Assembly (NCBI RefSeq): GCF_001650025.1
Contig: NZ_LVVY01000072.1
Span: 1-64,000 of the forward strand
From: Devosia elaeis
Lineage (GTDB): Bacteria > Pseudomonadota > Alphaproteobacteria > Rhizobiales > Devosiaceae
Reading direction: 5' to 3'
DNA: 64,000 bases
Shown here: positions 13,546-22,633 of the stretch, piece after piece
How the letters are laid out: each line of letters opens with the position of its first letter
Numbering within the stretch: position 1 is the stretch's first letter
Translations under genes and position numbers: made by a program
Notes under the pieces: model-generated
The model's input: only the letters and a program-made list of their open reading frames with translations
What the model was told of the DNA's origin: nothing
The model's database searches: none

Positions 13546-14517
13546 TCAATTGTTTTGTGAACCACCGGAAACAAGCGGCTCCAAACGGTCGCGCACGCGG
13601 CGCCGCAGATTGTCGCGCAGATCCCGATAGGCATTGAGAACCAGTTCACGACTGCCTTCCACCAGGGACGGATCGTCCACCGTCCAATGTTCGACCGCGC
13701 CGGCTTCCAGGCCCTTGCGCTCCACCGCCCCGGGGGCATCGTCGGACAAGGTGATGACGAGATCGAAATGGTTGGCGACCAGTTCGTCCAGGATATGGGG
13801 CGTGTGCACGCTCATATCAATGCCGATCTCCTCCATCACCTCATGCACGAAGCTGTCGGCCTTGCCGCCATCGACACCCACCGAGCGGGCGATGATGCGG
13901 CCGGGAAAGGCCTGGCGCGCCAGGGCGGCGGCAATGGGCGAGCGCACCGAATTCATCGAGCAGACGAAGAGCACGCTGGGCAATTGGCTGGTGGCCTCGT
14001 CGATGCGGCTGGCATAGGGCTGGACCGCGCAGATGAGGGTGAAGAGCCGCCGGGCCGTATTGAGATCGATGATGATCTTGTTGGTGAGACGGGTGCGCAG
14101 AAGCTCGGCGGCTTCGTTGTGCATGCCGCGCCTTGCCATGTCGACCGTCTCGATCTGGAAGGGCTGGGCCGAGCGGATGGCCTCGTAATAGGCGTCGCGG
14201 ATGCGGAAATAGTCGCGGATCAGCCGGCGGAATGGGGTCAGCGAGAGATAATGGGCGGCAATGGGCTGGAAGGTCTCGGGGTGGCGTACATCGAGCAGGA
14301 TGTAATTGCCCACGATGGACATATGCAGCGCATAGGGCCCCTCGGCGCTGACCCGCGCCGGCTTGAAGCTATTGTCCTCGAGCAGGTCATAGATGGCGAT
14401 GCGCCATTCATGCACCTCGTCGGGATTGATCGAGGTGATGGTATTGGGGTCGAGCGTGACGGTGACCAGCCTGTCCTTGCCGGTCTCCTTGTGCTCGGTG
14501 CCCATGGAAATGCTCAA
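13546..14517 (-). CDS. UPF0262 protein fused to a low-molecular-weight phosphatase
   Basis: Residues 1 to about 165 are a UPF0262 domain (EWRIAIYDLLEDNSF, YLSLTPFRRLIRDYF, YYEAIRSAQPF, ARRLFTLIC). Residues from about 180 form a low-molecular-weight tyrosine phosphatase/arsenate reductase-like domain: the P-loop CSMNSVRS (Cx5R) and a later DDPS carrying the general-acid Asp. In rhizobial relatives these are two neighbouring genes; here the frame is continuous. Start is TTG 14517, overlapping the hisD stop, or ATG 14505. The phosphatase substrate is unknown. Confidence 0.85.
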   Translation of the reverse strand: MSISMGTEHKETGKDRLVTVTLDPNTITSINPDEVHEWRIAIYDLLEDNSFKPARVSAEGPYALHMSIVGNYILLDVRHPETFQPIAAHYLSLTPFRRLIRDYFRIRDAYYEAIRSAQPFQIETVDMARRGMHNEAAELLRTRLTNKIIIDLNTARRLFTLICAVQPYASRIDEATSQLPSVLFVCSMNSVRSPIAAALARQAFPGRIIARSVGVDGGKADSFVHEVMEEIGIDMSVHTPHILDELVANHFDLVITLSDDAPGAVERKGLEAGAVEHWTVDDPSLVEGSRELVLNAYRDLRDNLRRRVRDRLEPLVSGGSQNN

Positions 14518-15806
14518 GTGTTCAACCGGATGGAAATGGACCGCCCATGGCCATCGAGGTCTTCCACCCCGGCAATGGTGACGGCCGGCTCGGCCAGGGC
14601 GGACAAGGCGGACGGCGTGCAGCCGAGCAGCGAGGTCCGCTTCATGAAATCGAGCACGCCCAGGCCCGAGGCGAAGCGGGCCGAACGCGCCGTGGGCAGG
14701 ACGTGATTGGAGCCGCCGACATAATCGCCGATAGCCTCGGGCGTATGGTGGCCCAGGAATATCGCGCCGGCATGGCGGATGGCGGGCAGCAATGCCTGCG
14801 GATCGTCCAGCGCCAGTTCCACATGCTCCGAGGCAATGCGATTGGCGAGATCGGCGGCCTGATCGAGGGATGCGACCGTGATGATGGCGCCGAATTCCTC
14901 CCAGCCCTCGCGGGCGAGGGCCTGCTTGGGCAGCAGCGCCAATTGCCGCTCCATTTCGGTGGCGACTGCGCCGGCGAGGCGGGAATCGGTGGTGACCAGG
15001 ATCGATTGCGCCCCTGCCCCGTGCTCGGCCTGCGCGATGAGGTCGGCGGCGACCCAGGCGGGATTGGCCGAACCATCGGCGATGACCAGCACTTCGGAGG
15101 GGCCGGCGATCATGTCGATGCCGACCTGGCCGAAAACCTGCCTCTTGGCGGTAGCCACATAGGCATTGCCCGGACCCACGACCTTATCGACACGCGCAAT
15201 GGACGCGGTGCCATAGGCCAGGGCGGCGACGGCCTGGGCGCCGCCGATGCGGTAAATCTCGGTGATGCCGGCAATTTCGGCGGCGGCGAGAATGGCCGGA
15301 TTGATTTCGCCATTGGGCGTGGGCACGACCATGGCGATGCGGGACACGCCGGCGACATGGGCCGGAACGGCGTTCATCAGCACCGAGGAGGGATAGGAGG
15401 CCAGGCCCCCGGGCACATAGATGCCCACCGCGTCCACCGGCGTCCAGCGCGTGCCCAGCGTCACGCCCAGCGCGTCGGTATAGACGTGGTCCTGCGGCTT
15501 CTGCTTTTCGTGATGCGCGCGGATGCGGTCATGGGCAACCTGCAGCGCGGCGCGGACATTGTCGGGCACCTGGCGCGCCGCCGCGCCGATCTCGCGCGCA
15601 TCCAGGCGCAACGTGTCGGCCGTGACGCCGGCTTTGTCATATCTGTTGGTGAGTTCGGCCACGGCCGCGTCGCCGCGCGAGCGCACATCGGCGATGATCG
15701 CAGCGACGGCGTCGCTGACGTCCCGGCTCGATTCGCGCTTGCCGGCGAGCAGGTCGGAAAAGCGGGCTTCGAAATCCCGGTCGGCGCTGTCAAGGCGGAG
15801 AGGCAT
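14514..15806 (-). CDS. hisD: Histidinol dehydrogenase
   Basis: A 430-residue enzyme that oxidises L-histidinol to L-histidine with NAD in the last two steps of histidine synthesis. Landmarks are GTRWTPVDAVGIYVPGG, GGAQAVAALAYGT, VVGPGNAYVATAKR, GPSEVLVIAD and, near the end, GSNHVLPT; Zn-binding and catalytic His/Glu lie in the SEHVELAL and GSNHVLPT blocks. It is in the order DUF2948-hisD-UPF0262-infA typical of Hyphomicrobiales and is cytoplasmic. Confidence 0.96.
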   Translation of the reverse strand: MPLRLDSADRDFEARFSDLLAGKRESSRDVSDAVAAIIADVRSRGDAAVAELTNRYDKAGVTADTLRLDAREIGAAARQVPDNVRAALQVAHDRIRAHHEKQKPQDHVYTDALGVTLGTRWTPVDAVGIYVPGGLASYPSSVLMNAVPAHVAGVSRIAMVVPTPNGEINPAILAAAEIAGITEIYRIGGAQAVAALAYGTASIARVDKVVGPGNAYVATAKRQVFGQVGIDMIAGPSEVLVIADGSANPAWVAADLIAQAEHGAGAQSILVTTDSRLAGAVATEMERQLALLPKQALAREGWEEFGAIITVASLDQAADLANRIASEHVELALDDPQALLPAIRHAGAIFLGHHTPEAIGDYVGGSNHVLPTARSARFASGLGVLDFMKRTSLLGCTPSALSALAEPAVTIAGVEDLDGHGRSISIRLNT

Positions 15807-15815
15807 GGAGAACTT

Positions 15816-16247
15816 TCAATCGAGAGCGTGGTTGGGCTTGGCCGAAGCCGCCCAGGCGGCGCCCAGATCGGCCAGGCGCGCTTCGAGATAATCGACGGCG
15901 AGTCGCACCGTGCCGCCACCGGCAAAGCGCAATTCGACAATGCCGGACGGGGCGTCCTGCGGCTCGAAATGAATGGCCAGAAGCTCGAGCACCCCTTCGG
16001 GCGCTGCCGGATCGAAGCCGGCATAGGCGGCATGGGAGACGCCATCGAAATGCAGCGCGGCGCGCTTGCGCAGGCCCTTGGCCCGCGGCTTGTCATGGGT
16101 CCAGTCGAACCGGTTCATCAACAGCGCGAAGCGTTTGTCGCCGCGGGCATAGCCCATATCGGCCACGCGGATGACGGCATCCTGGACATGGGCGGAAACG
16201 ACTTCGAGATCTTCACTGTCAAGCGCGATGAGCTTGAGATCGGTCAT
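15816..16247 (-). CDS. DUF2948 family protein
   Basis: A 143-residue protein with the family pattern LKLIALDSEDLEVVSAHVQDAV at the start, ALLMNRFDW near residue 42 and VELRFAGGGTVRLAVDYLEA toward the end. The family is almost confined to alphaproteobacteria and usually lies between murA and hisD; function unknown. Here murA is 4 kb away because an efflux cassette intervenes. Confidence 0.88.
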   Translation of the reverse strand: MTDLKLIALDSEDLEVVSAHVQDAVIRVADMGYARGDKRFALLMNRFDWTHDKPRAKGLRKRAALHFDGVSHAAYAGFDPAAPEGVLELLAIHFEPQDAPSGIVELRFAGGGTVRLAVDYLEARLADLGAAWAASAKPNHALD

Positions 16248-16363
16248 GGTGGAGGCCCTGTTGGATGGTGCAGCCTATCTGGTAGCCAGGCCCCCGATCT
16301 ACAAGGTTTTGCCCCAAGGGGGCAATGCGGGTGTGGACAAGGCGGGTCGCGTTTTTCTATTGC

Positions 16364-16381
16364 TAACTGACCAGTCAGTTA
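16364..16381. promoter_or_regulatory. Palindromic TetR-type operator
   Basis: TAACTGAC-CA-GTCAGTTA is a perfect 8-bp inverted repeat 15 bases before the tetR-type start, overlapping the probable promoter (TATATT at about 16384-16389). It is the expected autoregulatory site of the adjacent repressor and may control the whole efflux cassette. Confidence 0.7.
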
Positions 16382-16395
16382 TTTATATTGCTACC

Positions 16396-17037
16396 ATGAA
16401 AAGCGAGAAGAAATTCAGCCGGCGGGCCGAGGCCAGACCGGACGAGGTGCTGGACGCGGCGATGGCCGTGTTCGTCGAACAGGGCTTCGCGGCCGCCAAG
16501 ATGGAGGAAATCGCCCGCCGGGCCGGGATTTCCAAGGGAACGGTCTATCTCTACTTCCCCTCCAAGGAAGCCCTGATCGAGGCGATCATCCAGCGGGCGG
16601 TGGCGCCGCTGGCCACCGGCACCCTGCCGCAATTGGCCGCGTTCGAGGGCGATCCGCGCCTGCCCATCACCATGCTGCTCAAATCCATCGCCGGCCTGCT
16701 CCACGAGCCCAAGAACCTGGCCATTCCCAGGCTGTTCCTGCGGGAGGGCATGAACATTCCCAATATTGCGCGAACCTATCGGCGGGATGTGCTGGACAAG
16801 GCCATTCCGGTGCTGACCGCCCTGGTGGCGCGCGGCGTGGCCAATGGGCATCTGCGCAAGGTCGATCCGGAATTGACGGTGCGCACCATAATCGGCGCGC
16901 TCATCGCCCATGTGGCGCTCAGCGAGGTTTTCGACATTCGCCCCGATGACGGGCTGGCGCTGGACCGGCTGGTCGACAACCACCTCGGCATCCTGTTCGA
17001 GGGCCTTTCGGCGCCTGCCGCGGAGAATCCGGAATGA
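16396..17037 (+). CDS. TetR/AcrR family repressor of the adjacent efflux cassette
   Basis: 213 residues. The N-terminal HTH reads ILDAAMAVFVEQGF-like DEVLDAAMAVFVEQGFAA, then MEEIARRAGISKGTVYLYFPSKEAL, the standard TetR recognition region. The C-terminal ligand domain is of the TetR_C type seen beside efflux pumps. ATG 16396 lies just after the palindromic operator. The gene overlaps the HlyD gene by four bases, so repressor and pump are one operon and probably share feedback control. Confidence 0.93.
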   Translation: MKSEKKFSRRAEARPDEVLDAAMAVFVEQGFAAAKMEEIARRAGISKGTVYLYFPSKEALIEAIIQRAVAPLATGTLPQLAAFEGDPRLPITMLLKSIAGLLHEPKNLAIPRLFLREGMNIPNIARTYRRDVLDKAIPVLTALVARGVANGHLRKVDPELTVRTIIGALIAHVALSEVFDIRPDDGLALDRLVDNHLGILFEGLSAPAAENPE

Positions 17038-17969
17038 ACGAGTTTCTGGCTGGCCTTCTGGCGGGGTTGATGTCGGTCTTTTCACCGCAGGCCGGGTCGG
17101 CGGGCTATACCGGCTATCTCGAGGCCGACTACGTCTATGTGGCGCCGGTCAGCGCGGGGCGGATCGAAACCATGTCCGCCATCGAGGGCATGCAGGTCGC
17201 CCAGGGGCAGGCGCTCTTTGCGCTCGATGCGGGGCAGCAACGGGCCATGCTCGACGCGGCCGAGGCCCGGGTGGCGGCGGCGCAGGCCACGCTCGCCAAT
17301 CTGGAAACCGGCAGCCGCAGCGCCGAACTGGACGTGATCCGCGCCGCGCAAGGCAAGGCCGAGGCCGACCTGGCGCTGGCGCAATCCAATCTCCAGCGCA
17401 GCGAAAGGCTGGCGGAAGCCGGCACGGTGCCCACCATGCGGGTGGAGCAGGACCGCGCCGCCCTGGCCGCCGCCCGCACCCAGGTGGAGCAGTTGCGCGC
17501 CCAATTGGCGGTGGCCGAACTGCCGGCGCGCAATGCCCAGCAACTGGCCGCCGAGGCCAATCTGCAGGCCGCGCGGGCCGATGCCGGACGGGCGCGCCAG
17601 GATCTCGATGATCGCGTGGTGACGGCGCCGCTCGCGGGCACCGTCGACAAGGTCTTCTTCCGCGCCGGCGAGGTGGCCGGCGCGGGCAATGCCGTATTGG
17701 CGCTCCTGCCCGAGGGGCCGCTCGAAGTCTGGTTCTTCGTTCCGGAAACCGAACGCTCGGCACTGGCCATGGGCAGTGCGGTGACGGTGACCTGCGATGG
17801 CTGCGCCGATATGGGCGCAAGGGTGATCCACATGGCCAGCGAGCCGCAAACCACGCCGCCGGTGATCTATTCGCGCGAGGAGCGCAGCCGGCTGGTCTAC
17901 CTGGCCAAGGCCAGGCTGGACGAGGCCGGCACATTGCAGCCGGGACAGCCGGTGACGGTGCTGCCGTGA
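17034..17969 (+). CDS. HlyD/YbhG-like periplasmic adaptor of an ABC efflux pump
   Basis: 311 residues: an N-terminal hydrophobic anchor, a lipoyl-like half (YVYVAPVSAGRIETM), a long Ala/Glu-rich coiled-coil hairpin from about residue 70 to 190 and the second lipoyl half (VVTAPLAGTVDKVFFRAGE). Such proteins link an inner-membrane pump to an outer-membrane channel. Together with the single-domain ATPase and one ABC-2 permease downstream it resembles the YbhGFSR system, reduced in size. Substrate unknown, probably a drug or toxic organic. Confidence 0.9.
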   Translation: MNEFLAGLLAGLMSVFSPQAGSAGYTGYLEADYVYVAPVSAGRIETMSAIEGMQVAQGQALFALDAGQQRAMLDAAEARVAAAQATLANLETGSRSAELDVIRAAQGKAEADLALAQSNLQRSERLAEAGTVPTMRVEQDRAALAAARTQVEQLRAQLAVAELPARNAQQLAAEANLQAARADAGRARQDLDDRVVTAPLAGTVDKVFFRAGEVAGAGNAVLALLPEGPLEVWFFVPETERSALAMGSAVTVTCDGCADMGARVIHMASEPQTTPPVIYSREERSRLVYLAKARLDEAGTLQPGQPVTVLP

Positions 17970-18904
17970 GCGGGGAACCGGTCATCGCGGTGCGCGGGCT
18001 GACCAAGCGGTTCGGCGACAAGCTCGTGGTGGATCATTTCGACATCGCCGTGCCGCGCGGGGCCATCTATGGCTTTCTGGGCCCCAACGGCTCGGGCAAG
18101 ACGACGACGATCCGCATGTTGTGCGGGCTCCTGGTGCCCGATGCGGGCGAAGGCACCTGCCTGGGCTTCGATGTGCGCAAGCAGGCCGGCGCCATCAAGA
18201 GCCAGGTCGGGTACATGACGCAGAAATTCAGCCTCTACGAGGACCTCACCATCGGCGAGAACCTCGACTTCGTGGCGCGGATGTTCGACGTGGCCGACCG
18301 CAAGGCGCGCGTCCGGGACGCGCTGGAAGGACTCGGCCTAGCGGACAGGGCGGGACAATTGGCCGGAACGCTGTCGGGCGGCTGGAAGCAGCGCCTGGCG
18401 CTGGCGGCCTGCCTGATTCACGATCCTCAACTGCTGCTGCTCGACGAGCCGACGGCGGGGGTCGATCCCAAGGCGCGGCGCGATTTCTGGGACGAGATCA
18501 GGCGGCTCAGCAAGGCGGGCGTCACCGTGCTGGTGTCGACCCATTACATGGATGAAGCCATTCAATGCGACTTCATCACCTATATCGCCTATGGGCGGAA
18601 GCTGATCGACGGTCCGGCCCGCGACATCCCCGACATGGTCGGGCTCAGCACCTGGCGCGCCGAAGGGCAGGACCTGGTGGCGCTGGAAGACACATTGCAG
18701 GGGAAACCCGGCGTGCTGCAGGTGGCCCGTTTCGGCTCGGCCCTGCATGTCTCGGGCACGGACGAGCCGACGCTCGCGAAAACGATCGAGGCGCTGGCGG
18801 CGCGCGGGCCGCAGCGCTGGAGCCAGATACCGGCGGGTCTGGAAGAGGCCTTCATCTACCTGATGCCGGGGGCACGAGACAATTTCTCGCGCGACGCGGC
18901 ATGA
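17966..18904 (+). CDS. ABC transporter ATP-binding protein (YbhF-like)
   Basis: 312 residues with Walker A GPNGSGKTTT, Q-loop MTQKFSLYEDLT, signature LSGGWKQRL, Walker B LLLLDEPT and switch histidine in STHYMDEA. It is a single nucleotide-binding domain with a C-terminal drug-type extension, while E. coli YbhF has two, so it should work as a homodimer. GTG start 17966 overlaps the adaptor gene; ATGA overlap with the permease. Confidence 0.93.
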   Translation: MSGEPVIAVRGLTKRFGDKLVVDHFDIAVPRGAIYGFLGPNGSGKTTTIRMLCGLLVPDAGEGTCLGFDVRKQAGAIKSQVGYMTQKFSLYEDLTIGENLDFVARMFDVADRKARVRDALEGLGLADRAGQLAGTLSGGWKQRLALAACLIHDPQLLLLDEPTAGVDPKARRDFWDEIRRLSKAGVTVLVSTHYMDEAIQCDFITYIAYGRKLIDGPARDIPDMVGLSTWRAEGQDLVALEDTLQGKPGVLQVARFGSALHVSGTDEPTLAKTIEALAARGPQRWSQIPAGLEEAFIYLMPGARDNFSRDAA

Positions 18905-20037
18905 GCATCGGCTTTTCCATCAGCCGGTTTCTGGCCGTCTTGCTCAAGGAATTCATCCAGATGCGGCGCGACCGCGTGACCTTCGCCATGATGATCGGCC
19001 TGCCGATCGTGCAATTGATGCTGTTCGGCTTCGCCATCAATGCCGATCCCCGGCATCTGCCCGCCCTGGTGGAGGTCAATGACGACGGGCCGCTGACCCG
19101 GGCCCTCCTGGCCGGCATGAACACGTCAGGTTATTTCGACTTCATCGGCCAGGTTCGGGGCCCGGGCGAAGGCGAGGAGGCGCTGCGGCGCGGCACGGCG
19201 AGTTTCGTCGTCGTCATTCCCGACCACTTCATGCGCGACGTGGTGCGCGGATTGCGGCCGACCCTGTTGGTGGCCGCCGATGCCTCCGATCCCTCGGCGG
19301 TGGGCGGCGCGGCGGCGGCGATGAGCGGCATCGTGGCCGGCGCCATCGCGCAGACCTTGACCGGGCCGCTGGCGCAGGTGGCGGGCTCTCCCGCGCCGTT
19401 CGGGGTGACGGTGCACCGCGCCTATAATCCCGAAGGGCGCACCTCGACCAATATCGTGCCTGGCCTGTTGGCGATCATCCTCTCCATGACCATGGTGATG
19501 ATCACCGCCGTCGCCATCGTCAAGGAGCGTGAGCGCGGCACGATGGAGATGCTGATCTCGACCCCGGTGCGTCCGGCCGAGGTGATGCTGGGCAAGATAT
19601 TGCCCTATGTGCTGGTGGGCTATGTGCAGACCGCCGTGTTCATGCTGGCGGCCTTTGCCGTGTTCGGCGTGCCTTTCACCGGCACTTTCGCGGCGTTCTT
19701 CTACGGGTTCAATCTGTTCATCCTGGGCAATCTGGCGCTGGGCTTTCTGATCTCGACCCTGGCGCGCAACCAGATGCAGGCCATGCAGCTCAGCTTCTTC
19801 ACCATCCTGCCCTCGGTGCTGCTGTCGGGCTTCATGTTTCCCTTTGCCGGCATGCCCGGCTGGGCCCAGGCGATCGGCACGAGCGTGCCGGCGACCCATT
19901 TCATCCGGCTGATCCGCAAGGTGATGCTGAAGGGCGCCGACAGCCTGGATGTGGGACCGGAATTGCTGGCGCTGACCGTGATCGTGCTGGTGATCAGCGC
20001 TATCGCCATGCTGCGCTATCGCCAGACGCTGGACTAA
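18901..20037 (+). CDS. ABC-2 type permease (YbhS/YbhR-like)
   Basis: 378 residues with an N-terminal helix, a large periplasmic domain (residues about 45-175) and a C-terminal bundle of five to six helices including the ABC-2 region ERERGTMEMLISTPVRPAEVMLGKI. The motif TMEMLISTP couples to the ATPase. One permease gene is present, so a homodimer is expected. ATG 18901 overlaps the ATPase stop. Last gene of the cassette. Confidence 0.92.
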   Translation: MSIGFSISRFLAVLLKEFIQMRRDRVTFAMMIGLPIVQLMLFGFAINADPRHLPALVEVNDDGPLTRALLAGMNTSGYFDFIGQVRGPGEGEEALRRGTASFVVVIPDHFMRDVVRGLRPTLLVAADASDPSAVGGAAAAMSGIVAGAIAQTLTGPLAQVAGSPAPFGVTVHRAYNPEGRTSTNIVPGLLAIILSMTMVMITAVAIVKERERGTMEMLISTPVRPAEVMLGKILPYVLVGYVQTAVFMLAAFAVFGVPFTGTFAAFFYGFNLFILGNLALGFLISTLARNQMQAMQLSFFTILPSVLLSGFMFPFAGMPGWAQAIGTSVPATHFIRLIRKVMLKGADSLDVGPELLALTVIVLVISAIAMLRYRQTLD

Positions 20038-20044
20038 ACGAAAA

Positions 20045-20065
20045 GGCCCGGCATGGTGCCGGGCC
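20045..20065 (-). terminator. Factor-independent terminator downstream of murA
   Basis: A 9-bp GC-rich stem (GGCCCGGCA/TGCCGGGCC) with a three-base loop is followed by TTTT on the minus strand, 28 bases after the murA stop. On the plus strand it lacks a U-tract. Confidence 0.75.
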
Positions 20066-20092
20066 AATCCAGGATGACCGGAGCGGGCGCGC

Positions 20093-21385
20093 CTAGCCGG
20101 CCAGGCGCTCGATCTCGGCGCCGCAGCGGGACAGCTTGTCTTCCAGCCGCTCGAAGCCGCGATCGAGATGATAGATGCGGTTCACCACGGTTTCGCCCTT
20201 GGCCGCCAGGCCGGCAATGACCAGCGAGACGGAAGCCCGCAGGTCGGTGGCCATGACCTGGGCGCCCTTGAGCTGGGGCTTGCCGGTAATGGTCGCCACC
20301 TGCCCATTGACCGAGATATCGGCACCGAAGCGGGCGAGCTCGGCGACGTGCATATAGCGGTTCTCGAAAATGGTCTCGCGAATCTGGCTGACGCCGTCGC
20401 TCATGGTCATCAGCGCCATGAACTGGGCCTGGAGATCGGTGGGAAAGCCCGGGAAGGGGTCGGTATCGACATCGACCGGGCGGATGCCATTGCCGTTGCG
20501 GTGCACGCGCAGGCCATTGGCTTCCGAGGTCAGCGTGGTGCCGGTCCGGGCGAGGACATCGAGCGCGGATTGCAGATGTTCCGGACGGGCGCCCTTGAGC
20601 AATACGTCGCCACCGGTCATCGCGGCGGCCATGGCGAAGGTCCCGGTCTCGATGCGGTCGGGGATGACCTCCACCGTCGCGCCATGGAGCTTTTCCACGC
20701 CCTCGACGGTCAGCGTGCGGGTGCCGATGCCGGAAATCTTGGCGCCCATGGCGACAAGGCATTCGGCGACATTGGTGATTTCGGGCTCCTGGGCGGCATT
20801 CTCGATCACCGTAATGCCCCGGGCCAGGGTGGCGGCCATCAGGATCGTATGGGTCGCGCCCACCGAGACCTTGGGAAAGGTGACGGTCGCGCCGACCAGG
20901 CCGCCCTTGGGGGCGCGAGCCACGACATAGCCTTCATCGATATCGATCTCGGCGCCCAGTTCCTTGAGCCCATAGAGGAAGAGATCCACCGGCCGCGTGC
21001 CGATGGCACAGCCGCCGGGCAGGGAAACGCGGGCCTCGTGGCAGCGGGCAAGCAGCGGGCCGATGACCCAGAAGCTGGCGCGCATCTTGGAGACGAGGTC
21101 GTAGGGCGCGGTGGTGTCGACGATATCGGCGGCGTGGAAGGTCATGCGCTGGCCCACGCCCTCCTCCTCGCCGCGCCGGCGGCCATGCACGGCGATATCG
21201 ACGCCGTGATTCTCGAGAATGCGCTCGAGCTGCTTGACGTCGGCCAGGCGCGGCACATTGTGCAGCACCAGGGGTTCATCGCTGAGCAGGGAAGCGATCA
21301 TCAGCGGCAAGGCGGCGTTCTTGGCGCCGGAAATGGCGATTTCGCCATTGAGCTCATTGCCGCCGACCAAACGAATACGATCCAT
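20093..21385 (-). CDS. murA: UDP-N-acetylglucosamine 1-carboxyvinyltransferase
   Basis: 430 residues. MurA transfers enolpyruvate from PEP to UDP-GlcNAc, the first committed step of peptidoglycan synthesis. Cys126 in [15 protein letters not shown] is the active-site cysteine attacked by fosfomycin, so the enzyme should be sensitive to that drug. [19 protein letters not shown] opens the protein and DRIETGTF lies in the middle. In relatives murA directly precedes DUF2948-hisD; here the efflux cassette separates them. Confidence 0.96.
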   Translation of the reverse strand: MDRIRLVGGNELNGEIAISGAKNAALPLMIASLLSDEPLVLHNVPRLADVKQLERILENHGVDIAVHGRRRGEEEGVGQRMTFHAADIVDTTAPYDLVSKMRASFWVIGPLLARCHEARVSLPGGCAIGTRPVDLFLYGLKELGAEIDIDEGYVVARAPKGGLVGATVTFPKVSVGATHTILMAATLARGITVIENAAQEPEITNVAECLVAMGAKISGIGTRTLTVEGVEKLHGATVEVIPDRIETGTFAMAAAMTGGDVLLKGARPEHLQSALDVLARTGTTLTSEANGLRVHRNGNGIRPVDVDTDPFPGFPTDLQAQFMALMTMSDGVSQIRETIFENRYMHVAELARFGADISVNGQVATITGKPQLKGAQVMATDLRASVSLVIAGLAAKGETVVNRIYHLDRGFERLEDKLSRCGAEIERLAG

Positions 21386-21518
21386 AAGAAGTCCTCAATA
21401 TCGGCCCATTGGGGCCTATCTACCTGGTGGGAGGTAGGCGAGGTCTTCGTTGCCGCGTAGGCCAGACCAGCCGCACTCAAAGAAAGGGTGACTTTGGCGA
21501 TGTTCGCCCGAAAATGGT

Positions 21519-21680
21519 TTACGGTTTCTTGTCCGTGTCCGTTTCGGGGGCCGCCGGGGCAGAATCGGGTTCGGGCGCGACAGCACGAGCCCTGGCCTGA
21601 TCCTTGCGGCGTTTCAGGTTCTCACGCAACTTTGCGGCCAATCTTTGCTCGCGCAGCTTCGCTTGATCCGATTTACCCAT
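21519..21680 (-). CDS. Small conserved basic protein (53 aa)
   Basis: The sequence MGKSDQAKLREQRLAAKLRENLKRRK (here given in part: KLREQRLAAKLRENL) followed by a Pro/Ala/Asp tail matches a small helical protein commonly found beside murA in alphaproteobacteria. Function unknown. ATG 21680 is preferred over 21704 because family members begin near here. Confidence 0.65.
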   Translation of the reverse strand: MGKSDQAKLREQRLAAKLRENLKRRKDQARARAVAPEPDSAPAAPETDTDKKP

Positions 21681-21807
21681 ATGCCTTCGGCCCGACGATT
21701 CCATCGCGGCGGTAGATAGGCTTTTTTTAGCCTTGCGTCGAGGGAGGCACTATGGCAAAGGAGCCCCCGTCGCCGCGTCGGTTCCCACCACGCCGCCACA
21801 TTGGTTC

Positions 21808-21882
<75 letters not shown>

Positions 21883-22116
21883 TTTTCCAACCATTTGGAC
21901 CTTCGAGCACCGGGCGATTCGGGCGCATGCCTTGACGCGACCATATTTGGCGCCGATATTGAGGCCATACGTTTTCTGCCCCCGTTGGCGAACTGACCCT
22001 GCCGGCATGACCGGTCGATTGGCTTTCCTTCCGAAGTACGAACGTTTTAGGCCCCTGGTGCATGTTGCGCGGGGGAAACCTGCTCGTTTGCTTCGAGCGA
22101 TAGGAGAGGCGTCGAC
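21883..22116 (+). other. Gene-free stretch, probably including the cspA 5' leader
   Basis: 234 bases between tRNA-Thr and cspA with no credible ORF. Near the end lies GTTTTAGGCCCCTGG, a GCTCG/CGAGC mini-hairpin at about 22082-22099 and an AGGAG ribosome site. Long structured leaders are usual for cold-shock mRNAs, so part of it is probably transcribed. Confidence 0.4.
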
Positions 22117-22323
22117 ATGATCACCGGCACCGTAAAGTTCTACAATTCCACCAAAGGCTTCGGCTTCATCACGCCTGACGGCGGCGGCAAGGACGCCTTT
22201 GTCCATGTTTCCGCGCTGGAACGGGCCGGCATTACCGGCCTGAGCGATGGCCAGAAGGTCGGCTACGACCTCGAACAGAGCCGCGACGGCCGCGAATCCG
22301 CGGTCAACGTTCAGCTGGGTTGA
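22117..22323 (+). CDS. cspA: Cold shock protein, CspA family
   Basis: A 68-residue OB-fold protein with both RNA-binding motifs: KGFGFITPD (RNP1) and DAFVHVSAL (RNP2). Csp proteins melt RNA structure and aid translation at low temperature. The extended leader upstream suggests post-transcriptional control. It is followed by three small genes of unknown function in the same direction. Confidence 0.95.
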   Translation: MITGTVKFYNSTKGFGFITPDGGGKDAFVHVSALERAGITGLSDGQKVGYDLEQSRDGRESAVNVQLG

Positions 22324-22378
22324 GCGAAATTTCCGGGAGGGCGCCGATTGCGCCCTCTCCATCGAACAGGAGCGCGCC

Positions 22379-22633
22379 ATGCGACACCGCTACAAGATCG
22401 GTCAGATGCTGGACCTGCGTTCCGCGCCGCGCCACAGCAATCGGCCATCGGGGCCCTGCGAAGTCATTGCCTGCCTGCCCCACGACAAGGGACCGGTCCT
22501 GTACAGGGTCAAATCCCGGGGCGAAAGCAATGAGCGCGTGGTCGAAGAGGCCGACCTGTCGCCCAGCGACGCGATGAAGACGGTTTCTGCGGAAAACGAG
22601 AGCGTTTTCAGCATTGCCATCAGCAAGCGGTGA
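22379..22633 (+). CDS. Small conserved hypothetical protein downstream of cspA (84 aa)
   Basis: ATG 22379 follows ACAGGAG. The protein MRHRYKIGQMLDLRS... has a beta-rich core (YKIGQMLDL, CEVIACLPHDKGPVLYRVKS, NERVVEEADLS) that could be a small SH3-like barrel. It overlaps the next gene by four bases (GTGA). Seen often in alphaproteobacteria near stress genes; function unknown. Confidence 0.75.
   Translation: MRHRYKIGQMLDLRSAPRHSNRPSGPCEVIACLPHDKGPVLYRVKSRGESNERVVEEADLSPSDAMKTVSAENESVFSIAISKR

Noticed and set aside
14547-16370. Long open frame of about 600 codons antisense to hisD and DUF2948
   Set aside because: Gly/Arg/His-rich translation with no domain; a GC-rich shadow of well-supported genes on the other strand.
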